Notes under the pieces: model-generated
What the model saw: the letters and a program-made list of their open reading frames with translations, nothing else
Told to the model about the DNA's origin: nothing
Databases searched by the model: none
Shown: one piece after another, positions 16,187 to 23,752 of the stretch
Numbering within the stretch: position 1 is the stretch's first letter
Layout of the letters: each line of letters starts with the position of its first letter
NCBI GenBank assembly: GCA_030456445.1
Contig: JAKDNM010000026.1
Span: forward strand, 1-37,056
From: Hyphomicrobiales bacterium
GTDB lineage: Bacteria > Pseudomonadota > Alphaproteobacteria > Rhizobiales > Rhizobiaceae
Length of the DNA stretch: 37,056 nucleotides
Direction of reading: 5' to 3'
Program-made: the position numbers and the translations under genes

Positions 16187-16399
16187 ATGACGACGCTAGT
16201 CCGCCTCTTTCGCGACCATCCCGCTTCGGTCAACGAGACCTATTTCGAACACATGGCTTTCGCCGGCCGCTTCTCCGGCAAGCTATTCCTCGCCGGCTCG
16301 ATGGCGCTGGTACACGCTTTCCTGCCGTTTCTCTTCGAGCGGTCGGCGAGCGGGATTGTCCGCGAACTCTATGAGAAGACGCACGGGCGCGGTAAATAG
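16187..16399 (+). CDS. Small DUF6356 family protein
   Basis: This 70-residue protein has the pattern FRDHPASVNETYFEHMAFAGRFSGKLFLAGSMALVHAFLPFLF, matching the short DUF6356 family as I remember it: a conserved HPxSVxETYxEH start and a hydrophobic AG..A.xHAxxPFLF segment, probably a membrane helix. The function is unknown. The start is ATG 16187; a longer in-frame reading upstream crosses the Lrp operator and is not credible. It is divergent from the Lrp-type regulator across 107 bp and may be under its control. Confidence 0.75.
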   Translation: MTTLVRLFRDHPASVNETYFEHMAFAGRFSGKLFLAGSMALVHAFLPFLFERSASGIVRELYEKTHGRGK

Positions 16400-16422
16400 G
16401 CCGCCGGAGGCGGGTATCGGCC

Positions 16423-17490
16423 TCAATCGAAGCGATCGGCACCATAAGGCGCAAGCAGCGGGTCGCGGATGCCGTCAAGAATCTCCTGTGCCGCGAAGTG
16501 CCCGATGGCGGGCGCCAGCGTGATGCCCGAATGGGTGACAGCAATATAGAGATTCCCGATGCCCTTCGACCGGCCGAGCGCCGGAAATCCGTCGAGCGGC
16601 GTCGGGCGGAAGCCGAGCGTATAGCCTTCGTATTGCAGCGCCTCGGCTCCCTTGAGCATCGATTTCATGGTGTCGAAGAGCCCTCGCGCCGTGGCTTCGG
16701 CGTCCGGACCTGGGTCTGCGCCGCCATAATCGGCGCCTGCGACGAGACGGCCTTCCACCGTCTGACGCATATGAACCCGATCCGCCATCACCAGCCCGTT
16801 CAGAAGCGGCGGATGAGGGCGGGAGTGAACGAGGAGGCCGGGCGGCGTATTCATCGGCAAGATGATGCCGGCGGTATTCGCAAGCGCCGCGCTCGCCGCA
16901 CCGGCGGCCAATACGATCTCGTCTGCTTCAAAGGTTTTGTCGTTTGTCTCGACGCGGGCGTGGCTTGCGCTTCCCATATAGAGAGCGTGGACTTCGGCAT
17001 CGGCGACAAGCCGCGCACCGCGCTTTTGCGCATCGGCCGTTAGCATGCGTGCCACGGCCTGCGGCTCGGCTGCACCCTCCTCCGCGACAAGGAGCGCGAA
17101 ATCCGGGGGCGCGGTAAGGTTGGGTTCGATCCGCGCGATCTCGTCACGGCCGAGTTCACGCACGCCATATCCCCATGACGCATGTTCGGCCCCAAGCCCT
17201 TCGAGTTCGGCGCGCGGGCGGTCCCAGCAGAGCCCGCCCTGCCAGCGTACCGGCAGGTCCGGCACTTCCGCAGCCAGCCGCTTCCATTCGGCCATGGCAC
17301 GGATGCGCAGCCGGTAATAAGGCTCGGGATTGCCGAAGCTGGCGTTGATCCAGCCGAAGGAACAGGGCGTGGCCACGCCGCCGGACTCGGCTTTGTCGAG
17401 GATCGTCACCTTGGCGCCGACCCTCGCCAGATGCCAGGCGATGGACGCGCCGACGATGCCCGCGCCGATGACGATCACTTCCCTGGCCAT
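16423..17490 (-). CDS. FAD-dependent oxidoreductase, DAO/DadA-like
   Basis: This 355-residue protein starts with a Rossmann FAD-binding motif (VIVIGAGIVGASIAWHLAR, residues 5-23) and ends with the FAD-closing region TLGFRPTPLDGFPALG and AVTHSGITLAPAIG typical of DAO-superfamily amine or amino-acid oxidases and dehydrogenases. GGAG lies just upstream of ATG 17490. Longer upstream reading frames lack support. The substrate cannot be read from sequence; the nearby Lrp regulator and hydroxyproline dehydratase suggest an amino acid or imino acid. It is convergent with DUF6356 (23-bp gap) and divergent from prfC. Confidence 0.85.
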   Translation of the reverse strand: MAREVIVIGAGIVGASIAWHLARVGAKVTILDKAESGGVATPCSFGWINASFGNPEPYYRLRIRAMAEWKRLAAEVPDLPVRWQGGLCWDRPRAELEGLGAEHASWGYGVRELGRDEIARIEPNLTAPPDFALLVAEEGAAEPQAVARMLTADAQKRGARLVADAEVHALYMGSASHARVETNDKTFEADEIVLAAGAASAALANTAGIILPMNTPPGLLVHSRPHPPLLNGLVMADRVHMRQTVEGRLVAGADYGGADPGPDAEATARGLFDTMKSMLKGAEALQYEGYTLGFRPTPLDGFPALGRSKGIGNLYIAVTHSGITLAPAIGHFAAQEILDGIRDPLLAPYGADRFD

Positions 17491-17623
17491 GCCATCTCCA
17501 TTCCGCTGCTGTCTTTTCCATGCCATCGCCGGATGCCCCTGCCAATATCCCGGTCGGATTTCCGTTCGACAGTCCTGACATGCGCTGGTAAAAGCCCGCC
17601 CGACAATACGGATTTTCCGACAC

Positions 17624-19213
17624 ATGGCAGACGACATAAAGAAAGCTGTGGCCCGCCGCCGCACCTTCGCGATCATTGCTCACCCCGATGCGGGCAAGAC
17701 CACGCTCACCGAAAAACTCCTGCTCTTCGGCGGTGCCATCCAGCTCGCCGGCGAGGTGAAGGCCAAGAAGGACCGCATGCAGACGCGTTCCGACTGGATG
17801 AAGATCGAGCGCGAACGCGGCATCTCCGTGGTCACCTCGGTGATGACTTTCGAATATGGCGATCATGTCTTCAACCTGCTCGACACGCCGGGCCATGAGG
17901 ACTTCGCCGACGATACCTATCGAACGCTGTCGGCGGTGGACAGCGCGGTCATGGTGATCGACGCCGCCAAGGGCATCGAGCCGCGCACGCTGAAGCTTTT
18001 CGAGGTCTGTCGTCTGCGCGACATTCCCATCGTCACCTTCGTCAACAAGATGGACCGCGAGGCGCGCGACACGTTCGAGATCCTCGACGAGATCGAGCAG
18101 AAACTGGCCCTCGACACCGCCCCGATCACCTGGCCGATCGGCCAGGGCAGGACCTTTTCCGGCACCTACCATCTGGCGGAGAACGCGGTGCGGCACGGGG
18201 ACGCCGAAGAGCATCGCACGAAGGTCGACGGCCCGGATGCGGAGAGCGTCGCCGGCCTCCTGCCCGAGCACGAGCGGGAAGCCTTCATCGGGGAACTGGA
18301 ACTGGCTCGCGAGGCCTGCCGTCCCTTCGACATGACCGCCTTTCGCGAAGGGCATCTGACCCCGGTCTATTTCGGCTCGGCGCTGCGCAATTTCGGCGTG
18401 CGTGACCTGATCGAAGGGCTCGGCGACTACGCGCCCCCGCCGCGCGACCAGGAGGCCGACACGCGCCTCGTGCATGCCACCGAGCCGCAGATGACGAGCT
18501 TCGTCTTCAAGATACAGGCCAACATGGACCCGAACCACCGCGACCGCATCGCCTTTGTGCGCGTCTGCTCGGGCACGCTGGAACGCGGTATGAAGGCGAA
18601 GCTCGTGCGCACTGGCAAGCCGATGTCGCTTAGTGCGCCGCAGTTCTTCTTCGCGCGGAGCCGCATAACCGCCGACGAGGCCTATCCGGGCGACGTGGTC
18701 GGCATCCCCAATCACGGCACGCTCAGGATCGGCGACACGCTGACCGAAGGCGAGGAGATCCTGTTTCGCGGCGTGCCGAACTTCGCGCCGGAAATCCTGC
18801 GCCGCGTGCGTCTTGGCGACGCCATGAAGGCGAAGAAGCTGAAGGAAGCGCTCCAGCAGATGGCCGAGGAAGGCGTGGTGCAGCTCTTCTCGCCCGACGA
18901 CGGCTCGCCGGCCATCGTCGGCGTCGTCGGCGCGCTGCAACTCGACGTCTTGAAGGAAAGGCTTTCGGTCGAATATTCGCTGCCGGTCGATTTCGAGATG
19001 GCGCGTTTCTCCATTTGCCGCTGGATCGGCGCCGAAAGCCCGGCGGAACTCGATCGCTTCATCGACACCCACCGCGCCGACATCGCCCGCGACCTCGACG
19101 GCGATCCGGTCTTCCTCGCGCAGCACGAATTCGGCCTCAACTACGAAGCCGAGCGCTGGAAGGCGATCCGCTTCGCCACGGTCAAGGACTACCAGGTGCG
19201 CGAGGCCGCGTGA
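17624..19213 (+). CDS. prfC: Peptide chain release factor 3
   Basis: This 529-residue translational GTPase recycles RF1/RF2 from the ribosome after termination. G motifs are clear: G1 AHPDAGKTTLTEKLL, the switch region RGISVVTSVMTFEY, G3 LDTPGHEDFADDTYRTL, and G4 FVNKMDREARD. The RF3-specific domains follow, including FFARSRITADEAYPGDVVGIPN and the C-terminal VGALQLDVLKERLSVEYSLPV. Length is normal. The ATG lacks an obvious Shine-Dalgarno sequence. A long open frame on the opposite strand is a codon-usage shadow. Confidence 0.97.
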   Translation: MADDIKKAVARRRTFAIIAHPDAGKTTLTEKLLLFGGAIQLAGEVKAKKDRMQTRSDWMKIERERGISVVTSVMTFEYGDHVFNLLDTPGHEDFADDTYRTLSAVDSAVMVIDAAKGIEPRTLKLFEVCRLRDIPIVTFVNKMDREARDTFEILDEIEQKLALDTAPITWPIGQGRTFSGTYHLAENAVRHGDAEEHRTKVDGPDAESVAGLLPEHEREAFIGELELAREACRPFDMTAFREGHLTPVYFGSALRNFGVRDLIEGLGDYAPPPRDQEADTRLVHATEPQMTSFVFKIQANMDPNHRDRIAFVRVCSGTLERGMKAKLVRTGKPMSLSAPQFFFARSRITADEAYPGDVVGIPNHGTLRIGDTLTEGEEILFRGVPNFAPEILRRVRLGDAMKAKKLKEALQQMAEEGVVQLFSPDDGSPAIVGVVGALQLDVLKERLSVEYSLPVDFEMARFSICRWIGAESPAELDRFIDTHRADIARDLDGDPVFLAQHEFGLNYEAERWKAIRFATVKDYQVREAA

Positions 19214-19216
19214 TAT

Positions 19217-19257
19217 GTCAAACGATGCTTGACGTCTGAGTTATCTAACGGCACAAT
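19217..19257 (+). promoter_or_regulatory. Promoter/operator of the higBA operon
   Basis: GTCAA (19217-19221) and TTGAC (19229-19233) form a short inverted repeat with a 7-bp spacer. The right arm is also the -35 element TTGACG (19229-19234), followed after 17 bp by CACAAT (19252-19257). HigA antitoxins repress their own operon through small palindromes over the promoter, which fits. The site begins 3 bp after the prfC stop. Confidence 0.55.
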
Positions 19258-19310
19258 AAGAGCCAGCTTCAATCCTGCGCATGACGTGCGGACGACGACG
19301 GGGAGAATCC

Positions 19311-19589
19311 ATGATTCTGTCGTACCGCAGTCGCGCGCTGAAACGGTTCTGGGAAAAGGATGACCAGCGCGGTTTGAACCCACAGCACGTTGATAAAATC
19401 GACCTCATTCTCAACGCGCTGGATTTGGCCGCGGTAGCGGAGGACATGAATTCTCCGGGCCTTGATTTCCACAAGCTTGGTGGGAATCGCCCGGCACGCT
19501 GGTCGGTTCACGTCAACGGCAACTGGTGCATAACTTTCTCGTTTGAGGATGGTGATGCGTTTGCCATCGACTATGAGGATTATCATTGA
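19311..19589 (+). CDS. higB: HigB-like (RelE/ParE superfamily) toxin
   Basis: This 92-residue basic protein matches the HigB pattern: MILSYRSRALKRFWEKDD at the start, a central IDLILNALDLAAVAEDMNSPG, the motif FHKLGGNRPARWSVHVNGNWCITFSFEDGDAFAIDYEDYH at the end. HigB toxins cleave mRNA at translating ribosomes. GGGAG lies 6 bp before the ATG at 19311; an upstream in-frame ATG at 19281 lacks this and adds unfamiliar residues. The toxin gene comes first, the usual higBA order, and its stop overlaps the antitoxin start. The segment is less GC-rich than prfC before it. Confidence 0.9.
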   Translation: MILSYRSRALKRFWEKDDQRGLNPQHVDKIDLILNALDLAAVAEDMNSPGLDFHKLGGNRPARWSVHVNGNWCITFSFEDGDAFAIDYEDYH

Positions 19590-19921
19590 GTAGAGCTATG
19601 GCACAGGAAACAGAGGTTAGACGTAGCCCCAATCGAGTTCCGCCGCATCCGGGCGCTTTCATTCGTGAGATCAATCTACCCGCGTTGGGCATGACGAAAT
19701 CCGAGTTTTCGGCCGCCCTCGGCATCTCGCGTCAGATGCTGCATGGCATCCTGACCGAGAGACATCCGGTGACGGTCGATATGGCTGTGCGGCTCGGCTT
19801 TGTGCTGGGCAATGGACCAGGCATCTGGCTTCGGATGCAGCAAGCGCATGATCTCTGGCACGCCGAACGACGGATCGACACCAGCAAACTCAAGGTTGTG
19901 CATCCGCGCAGGGCGGCATAG
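19586..19921 (+). CDS. higA: HigA-like antitoxin (XRE family HTH)
   Basis: This 111-residue protein carries the HigA signature PPHPGAFIREINLPALGMTKSEFSAALGISRQMLHGILTERHPVTVDMAVRLGFVLGNGPGIWLRMQ, with an XRE helix-turn-helix in the middle. It should neutralise HigB and repress the operon. The TTG at 19586 overlaps the toxin stop (TTGA) and has GAGGA about 7 bp upstream; the ATG at 19598 is an alternative with a poorer ribosome-binding site. The protein is complete. Confidence 0.92.
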   Translation: MSRAMAQETEVRRSPNRVPPHPGAFIREINLPALGMTKSEFSAALGISRQMLHGILTERHPVTVDMAVRLGFVLGNGPGIWLRMQQAHDLWHAERRIDTSKLKVVHPRRAA

Positions 19922-19931
19922 GCGTCTCCGA

Positions 19932-20303
19932 TCACGGCGTCAGGTCGATCGTCTCCATTGTGTGGCCGACGCAGATCGAGCAGCAATTGCGGCACGTGCG
20001 GTCGTTGTCGGGGCCGACGCCGAAGGCGACGCGGTCGTCGCCGTTGATCCAGGCGCCGTAGCAGATGCGTTCGCCCGGCGTGCAGGAGATTTTTACCGCC
20101 TTGATCTCGCCGGGGTCGAGCAGATAGACCTGATCGCCGCCGGGCCATGTCCTGTCGGCAGCATGCAGTTCGATGGCGACGGAGCGCGAATGTTCGTTTT
20201 GCAGCACGTAGCCCATGTCGGCGGCGCAGGCTGCACCGCCGGTCAAAAGGCCGAGCACCACCGCCGGCCCGCAAAAGATGCGGGAAGCGTTGGAAATTGG
20301 CAT
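19932..20303 (-). CDS. Secreted cysteine-rich hypothetical protein
   Basis: This 123-residue protein has a signal peptide: a hydrophobic core FCGPAVVLGLLTGGAACA with probable cleavage after ACA near residue 27. The mature part of about 95 residues contains six cysteines (ISC, RIC and a cluster TCRNCCSIC), which could form disulfides or bind metal in the periplasm. It is rich in short beta-like segments (SVAIELHAADRTW, YLLDPGEIKAVKIS). I do not recognise the family. It is convergent with higA (10-bp gap) and lies downstream of the FAH-family gene on the same strand, 125 bp away. Confidence 0.7.
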   Translation of the reverse strand: MPISNASRIFCGPAVVLGLLTGGAACAADMGYVLQNEHSRSVAIELHAADRTWPGGDQVYLLDPGEIKAVKISCTPGERICYGAWINGDDRVAFGVGPDNDRTCRNCCSICVGHTMETIDLTP

Positions 20304-20428
20304 GCGATCGTCCCGTTCTTATCGTTATGTGACGCCTCTTCGGACGGCGCTATCCAAATCACAGAACGTTAAGAACATCTTTCAAAAGCCGGCTCCGGTC
20401 CGGCCATCACGTATATTCCCACATCTCT

Positions 20429-21589
20429 TCAGAGCAGCCCACGTTTGGCGAGGTTTTTCATCAAGGCGGAGGCGCCGAAGGTCCAGGGCGGACATTCCGT
20501 CGCCAGCCGCACAATATTCGTCAGCGTACCGAGCGCGGGTGTCGAGATCGAGACGATGTCGCCGGCCTTGTGCGTGAACCCTTCGCCGGCCACGTCGCGA
20601 TCCTCGACCGGCGCGAAGAGCGTGCCCAGATAGAGCATGAAGCCGTCGGGATATTGATGATGGCGGCCGATCGTCTGCGCCACGAGGTCGAGCGGATCGC
20701 GGCTGATCTCCTTCATCGAGCTGTGGCCGTTCAGGACGAAGCTGTCCGTTCCTTCCACCACGAGTTCCAGTTCGGCGCGGCGCACATCGTCCATGCCGAA
20801 ACCATCGTCGAAGAGCCGGATGAACGGCCCGATGGCGGAGGAGGCGTTGTTGTCCTTGGCTTTGCCGAGAAGCAGCGCCGAGCGGCCCTCGACGTCGCGC
20901 AGATTGACGTCGTTGCCCAGGGTTGCGCCCTTCACCCTTCCCTTGCTGTCGACGGCGAGCACGATCTCCGGCTCGGGATTGTTCCAGTGCGAAATCGGGT
21001 GCAGCCCGACCGACGCGCCCCAGCCGACCGAGGACATGGGCTGCGCCTTCGAGAACACTTCGGCGTCCGGACCGATGCCGACTTCGAGATATTGCGACCA
21101 CAGCCCCTCTTCGATGAGCGCGGCCTTGACCTTGACGGCTTCTTGCGATCCCGGAACCAGATTGCGCAAGCTGTCGCCGATGATCGCGGCGACACGGCCG
21201 CGAATTTCCCGTGCCCGCGAGGGGTCGCCGGCGGCGCGTTCCTCGATCACGCGCTCGATCATCGAGCGGGCGAAGGTCACGCCGCAGGCCTTGATCGCCT
21301 GCAGATCGCATGGCGCCAGAAGTCGGGCGCTGCCATTCGTCCCCGGTTCGAGCGAAGCCGCCGCGATATCCTCGATCGGGCCGAAATCCTCACCCTTTTG
21401 CCGTCGCACCAGCGCCGCCGGCTCGTCGGCTTCCAGAAGCTCGCGCATAGTCGGCAACTCGCGGCTGGTGATGTCGACAAGGCGACCATCACGGACCGTG
21501 ACGATGGCAGGCCCGCCGACATCGCTTCGCCAGGCGCGCCCCACCAATGTGCCGTCTCCGGTCGTCGGCAAAAGCCGGATGCCATCCAT
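20429..21589 (-). CDS. Fumarylacetoacetate hydrolase family protein, XylX-like
   Basis: This 386-residue protein has a C-terminal FAH domain with the metal ligands in HWNNPEPEIVLAVD (E-x-E) and LGNDVNLRDVEGRSALLLGKA. The N-terminal half is a long extension with QAIKACGVTFARSMIERVIEERA. This long layout resembles 2-keto-3-deoxy-D-arabinonate dehydratase (XylX of the Caulobacter xylose/arabinose oxidative route) more than short FAH hydrolases of about 280 residues. No other pentose-pathway gene is in the window, so the substrate remains open among sugar-acid or aromatic keto acids. The start is ATG 21589 with GAGGA close by. It is divergent from the peroxiredoxin gene. Confidence 0.8.
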   Translation of the reverse strand: MDGIRLLPTTGDGTLVGRAWRSDVGGPAIVTVRDGRLVDITSRELPTMRELLEADEPAALVRRQKGEDFGPIEDIAAASLEPGTNGSARLLAPCDLQAIKACGVTFARSMIERVIEERAAGDPSRAREIRGRVAAIIGDSLRNLVPGSQEAVKVKAALIEEGLWSQYLEVGIGPDAEVFSKAQPMSSVGWGASVGLHPISHWNNPEPEIVLAVDSKGRVKGATLGNDVNLRDVEGRSALLLGKAKDNNASSAIGPFIRLFDDGFGMDDVRRAELELVVEGTDSFVLNGHSSMKEISRDPLDLVAQTIGRHHQYPDGFMLYLGTLFAPVEDRDVAGEGFTHKAGDIVSISTPALGTLTNIVRLATECPPWTFGASALMKNLAKRGLL

Positions 21590-21733
21590 TCCTCGTTCCT
21601 TTCCGCAACCGGAGCGCTCTTCCATGAAAGAGCGGTTCCGGCAAACGTCATTCTCCCCCGGTATGCATTCGCAGCGTGAAAATGCTTTCCGGCCTTCCCC
21701 TTTTGTTGCCTAATTCCTCGCAAGCAGACGATG

Positions 21734-21764
21734 TTGCACTATCATGCCGGCCACGTCATATAAC
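21734..21764 (+). promoter_or_regulatory. Weak candidate promoter for the peroxiredoxin gene
   Basis: TTGCAC (21734-21739) and TATAAC (21759-21764) lie 27 bp upstream of the peroxiredoxin ATG. The -10 box is good, but the 19-bp spacer is longer than ideal. AGGGAG near 21777 is the ribosome-binding site. Confidence 0.3.
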
Positions 21765-21790
21765 CTGACACAATCAAGGGAGAAGCCGCA

Positions 21791-22450
21791 ATGAGCCTAC
21801 GTATCAACGACACCGCTCCTGATTTCACCGCCGAATCGACCGATGGCGAGATCCGTTTCCATGACTGGATCGGCGACGGCTACGCCGTCCTGTTCAGCCA
21901 TCCGAAGGACTTTACGCCGATCTGCACCACCGAACTCGGCTACATGGCCGGTTTGGAGGACGATTTTTCGAAGCGCAACGCCAAGATCATCGGCATCTCC
22001 GTCGATCCGGTCGAAAGCCACAACAAGTGGAAATCGGACATCGAGACGGCGACAGGGCACAAGGTCAACTATCCGATGATCGGCGACAAGGATCTGAAGG
22101 TCGCCAAGCTCTACGACATGCTGCCCGCCTCAGCCGGCGACAGTTCGGAAGGCCGCACGCCGGCCGACAACCAGACGGTCCGCACCGTGTTCGTCGTCGG
22201 GCCGGACAAGAAGGTGAAGCTGACGCTTACCTATCCGATGACGACGGGCCGGAACTTCGACGAGATCCTGCGCGCGCTCGATTCCATCCAGCTCACAGCG
22301 AAACACAAGGTTTCCACGCCTGCGAACTGGAAGCCGGGCGAGGACGTTGCGCTGACCGGCGCCGTCTCCGACGAGGAAGCCAACGAGAAGTTCGGCGGTT
22401 TCAAGGCCGTCCTTCCCTATCTCAGGATGGTGAAGGCGCCGAAGGACTGA
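21791..22450 (+). CDS. 1-Cys peroxiredoxin (Prx6 type)
   Basis: This 219-residue enzyme reduces hydrogen peroxide and organic hydroperoxides. The peroxidatic Cys45 lies in HPKDFTPICTTELGY, the Prx6-type version of the PxxxT/SxxC motif. It is the only cysteine in the protein, so it must be regenerated by an external thiol, as in 1-Cys enzymes. The long C-terminal domain (ADNQTVRTVFVVGPDKKVKL to the end) and overall length fit the Prx6 group. It has its own ribosome-binding site and is followed by an intrinsic terminator, so it is probably a single-gene unit. Confidence 0.94.
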   Translation: MSLRINDTAPDFTAESTDGEIRFHDWIGDGYAVLFSHPKDFTPICTTELGYMAGLEDDFSKRNAKIIGISVDPVESHNKWKSDIETATGHKVNYPMIGDKDLKVAKLYDMLPASAGDSSEGRTPADNQTVRTVFVVGPDKKVKLTLTYPMTTGRNFDEILRALDSIQLTAKHKVSTPANWKPGEDVALTGAVSDEEANEKFGGFKAVLPYLRMVKAPKD

Positions 22451-22474
22451 GCTTTTCGGCATTGACTGCTTTAC

Positions 22475-22498
22475 CGGGCGCTTTGGCGCCCGTTTTTT
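22475..22498 (+). terminator. Intrinsic terminator after the peroxiredoxin gene
   Basis: CGGGCGC (22475-22481) pairs with GCGCCCG (22486-22492) around a 4-nt loop and is followed by six Ts (22493-22498). It starts 24 bp after the peroxiredoxin stop and isolates it from the TRAP transporter genes. Confidence 0.92.
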
Positions 22499-22691
22499 GT
22501 CTCGTCACCAGCTTGGGAATTGCGGCGGCGTGGATGCGGCCACGCCCGCAATCGCCGGTTCGGCGATTCGTAATTGTGAGAGCAGCCATATTGGCAGGAA
22601 CCATCCTTTTCATATAGTGGGGGTTTGGTTCCGATCGGAAAACCATGATCCGCCGTCTGAAACCAACAATCAAAGGGAGGTATCTTCGATC

Positions 22692-23645
22692 ATGAAATTC
22701 ACACATTTTCTTGCCGCAGGCGCCTTGGCGCTGTCGACCGGCCTTGCCGCCGCTCCGGCTCAGGCCGACGAATTCATCAACGTGCTGACCGGCGGCACTT
22801 CCGGCGTTTATTACCCGCTCGGCGCCGCGCTCGCCAAAATCTACGGCGAGAAGATTCCGGGCGTCCGCACACAGGTGCAGTCGACCAAGGCTTCCGTCGA
22901 GAATCTGAACCTGCTCCAGCAGGGCCGGGGCGAGATCGCCTTCGCACTCGGCGATTCGGTCAAGGACGCCTGGGCCGGTAACGAAGAAGCCGGATTCAAG
23001 AAGAAGCTCGACAAGCTCCGCGCCATCGCCGCCATCTATCCGAACTATATCCAGATCGTCGCCTCTAAGGCTTCCGGTGTCACCGATCTCGCCAGCCTCA
23101 AGGGCAAGCGGCTTTCGGTCGGCGCGCCGAAATCCGGCACGGAACTCAATGCGCGTGCGATCTTCAAGGCCGCGGGCATGAGCTATGAGGACCTCGGAAA
23201 GACCGAATATCTGCCCTTCGGCGAATCCGTCGAGCTTATCAAGAACCGCCAGCTCGACGCCACTTTGCAGTCGGCGGGGCTGGGTGTCGCTTCGATCAAG
23301 GACCTCTCCACCTCCATTCCGATTACCGTGGTCTCGGTGCCGAAGGAGATAGCCGAAAAGCTCGGCGCCCCGTTCCAGGCAGCCACCATTCCGGCTGGAA
23401 CCTATGACGGTCAGGACAGCGACGTCCCGACGGTCGCCATTACCAACATCCTCGTCACGCGCGCCGACATCTCCGACGAGGAAGCCTACCAGATGACGAA
23501 GCAGCTCTTCGAGAACCTTCCCCAGCTTGTCGCCGCGCACAAGGCGGCCACCGGCATCAAACTGGAGAATGCAATCGCCGGCCTGCCGATCCCGCTGCAT
23601 CCGGGCGCCGAGCGGTACTACAAGGAAAAGGGCCTCCTGAAGTAG
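22692..23645 (+). CDS. TAXI-family TRAP transporter solute-binding protein
   Basis: This 317-residue periplasmic protein has a clear signal peptide (KFTHFLAAGALALSTGLAAAPAQA, cleavage before DEF). The mature start EFINVLTGGTSGVYYPLGAALAKIY is the TAXI signature (TRAP-associated extracytoplasmic immunogenic protein), and LASLKGKRLSVGAPKSGTELNARAIFKAAG is the second lobe motif. A strong AGGGAGGT lies 10 bp before ATG 22692. TAXI proteins deliver ligands such as glutamate or other small acids to the fused permease; the ligand here is unknown. It is followed by the permease and DUF1850 genes. Confidence 0.95.
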   Translation: MKFTHFLAAGALALSTGLAAAPAQADEFINVLTGGTSGVYYPLGAALAKIYGEKIPGVRTQVQSTKASVENLNLLQQGRGEIAFALGDSVKDAWAGNEEAGFKKKLDKLRAIAAIYPNYIQIVASKASGVTDLASLKGKRLSVGAPKSGTELNARAIFKAAGMSYEDLGKTEYLPFGESVELIKNRQLDATLQSAGLGVASIKDLSTSIPITVVSVPKEIAEKLGAPFQAATIPAGTYDGQDSDVPTVAITNILVTRADISDEEAYQMTKQLFENLPQLVAAHKAATGIKLENAIAGLPIPLHPGAERYYKEKGLLK

Positions 23646-23683
23646 GCAGCCAGCCCCCCCACGCGGGGAGGCCGAACGACGAC

Positions 23684-23717
23684 CGGGGCGGCGTGAGGCG
23701 GTAGCCGCGTCGCCCCA
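23684..23717 (+). other. Intercistronic hairpin between binding protein and permease
   Basis: GGGGCG (23685-23690) and CGCCCC (23711-23716) can pair, with partly complementary bases inside, in the 107-bp gap between the two TRAP genes. There is no T-run. Such stems often stabilise the upstream mRNA so that the binding protein is made in excess of the permease; that role is inferred. Confidence 0.4.
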
Positions 23718-23752
23718 GGCTCGTTCAAGAGGGACATTCCAAGGGAGGAAGC

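Noticed and set aside
17156-19126. 656-codon open frame on the - strand opposite prfC
   Set aside because: It mirrors prfC codon bias and has no recognisable domain; the + strand product is certain. The last part is a frame-shifted shadow of the FAD oxidoreductase.
19360-19385. GGTTTGAACCC resembling a tRNA T-loop
   Set aside because: It lies within the higB reading frame and no acceptor, D or anticodon stems surround it.
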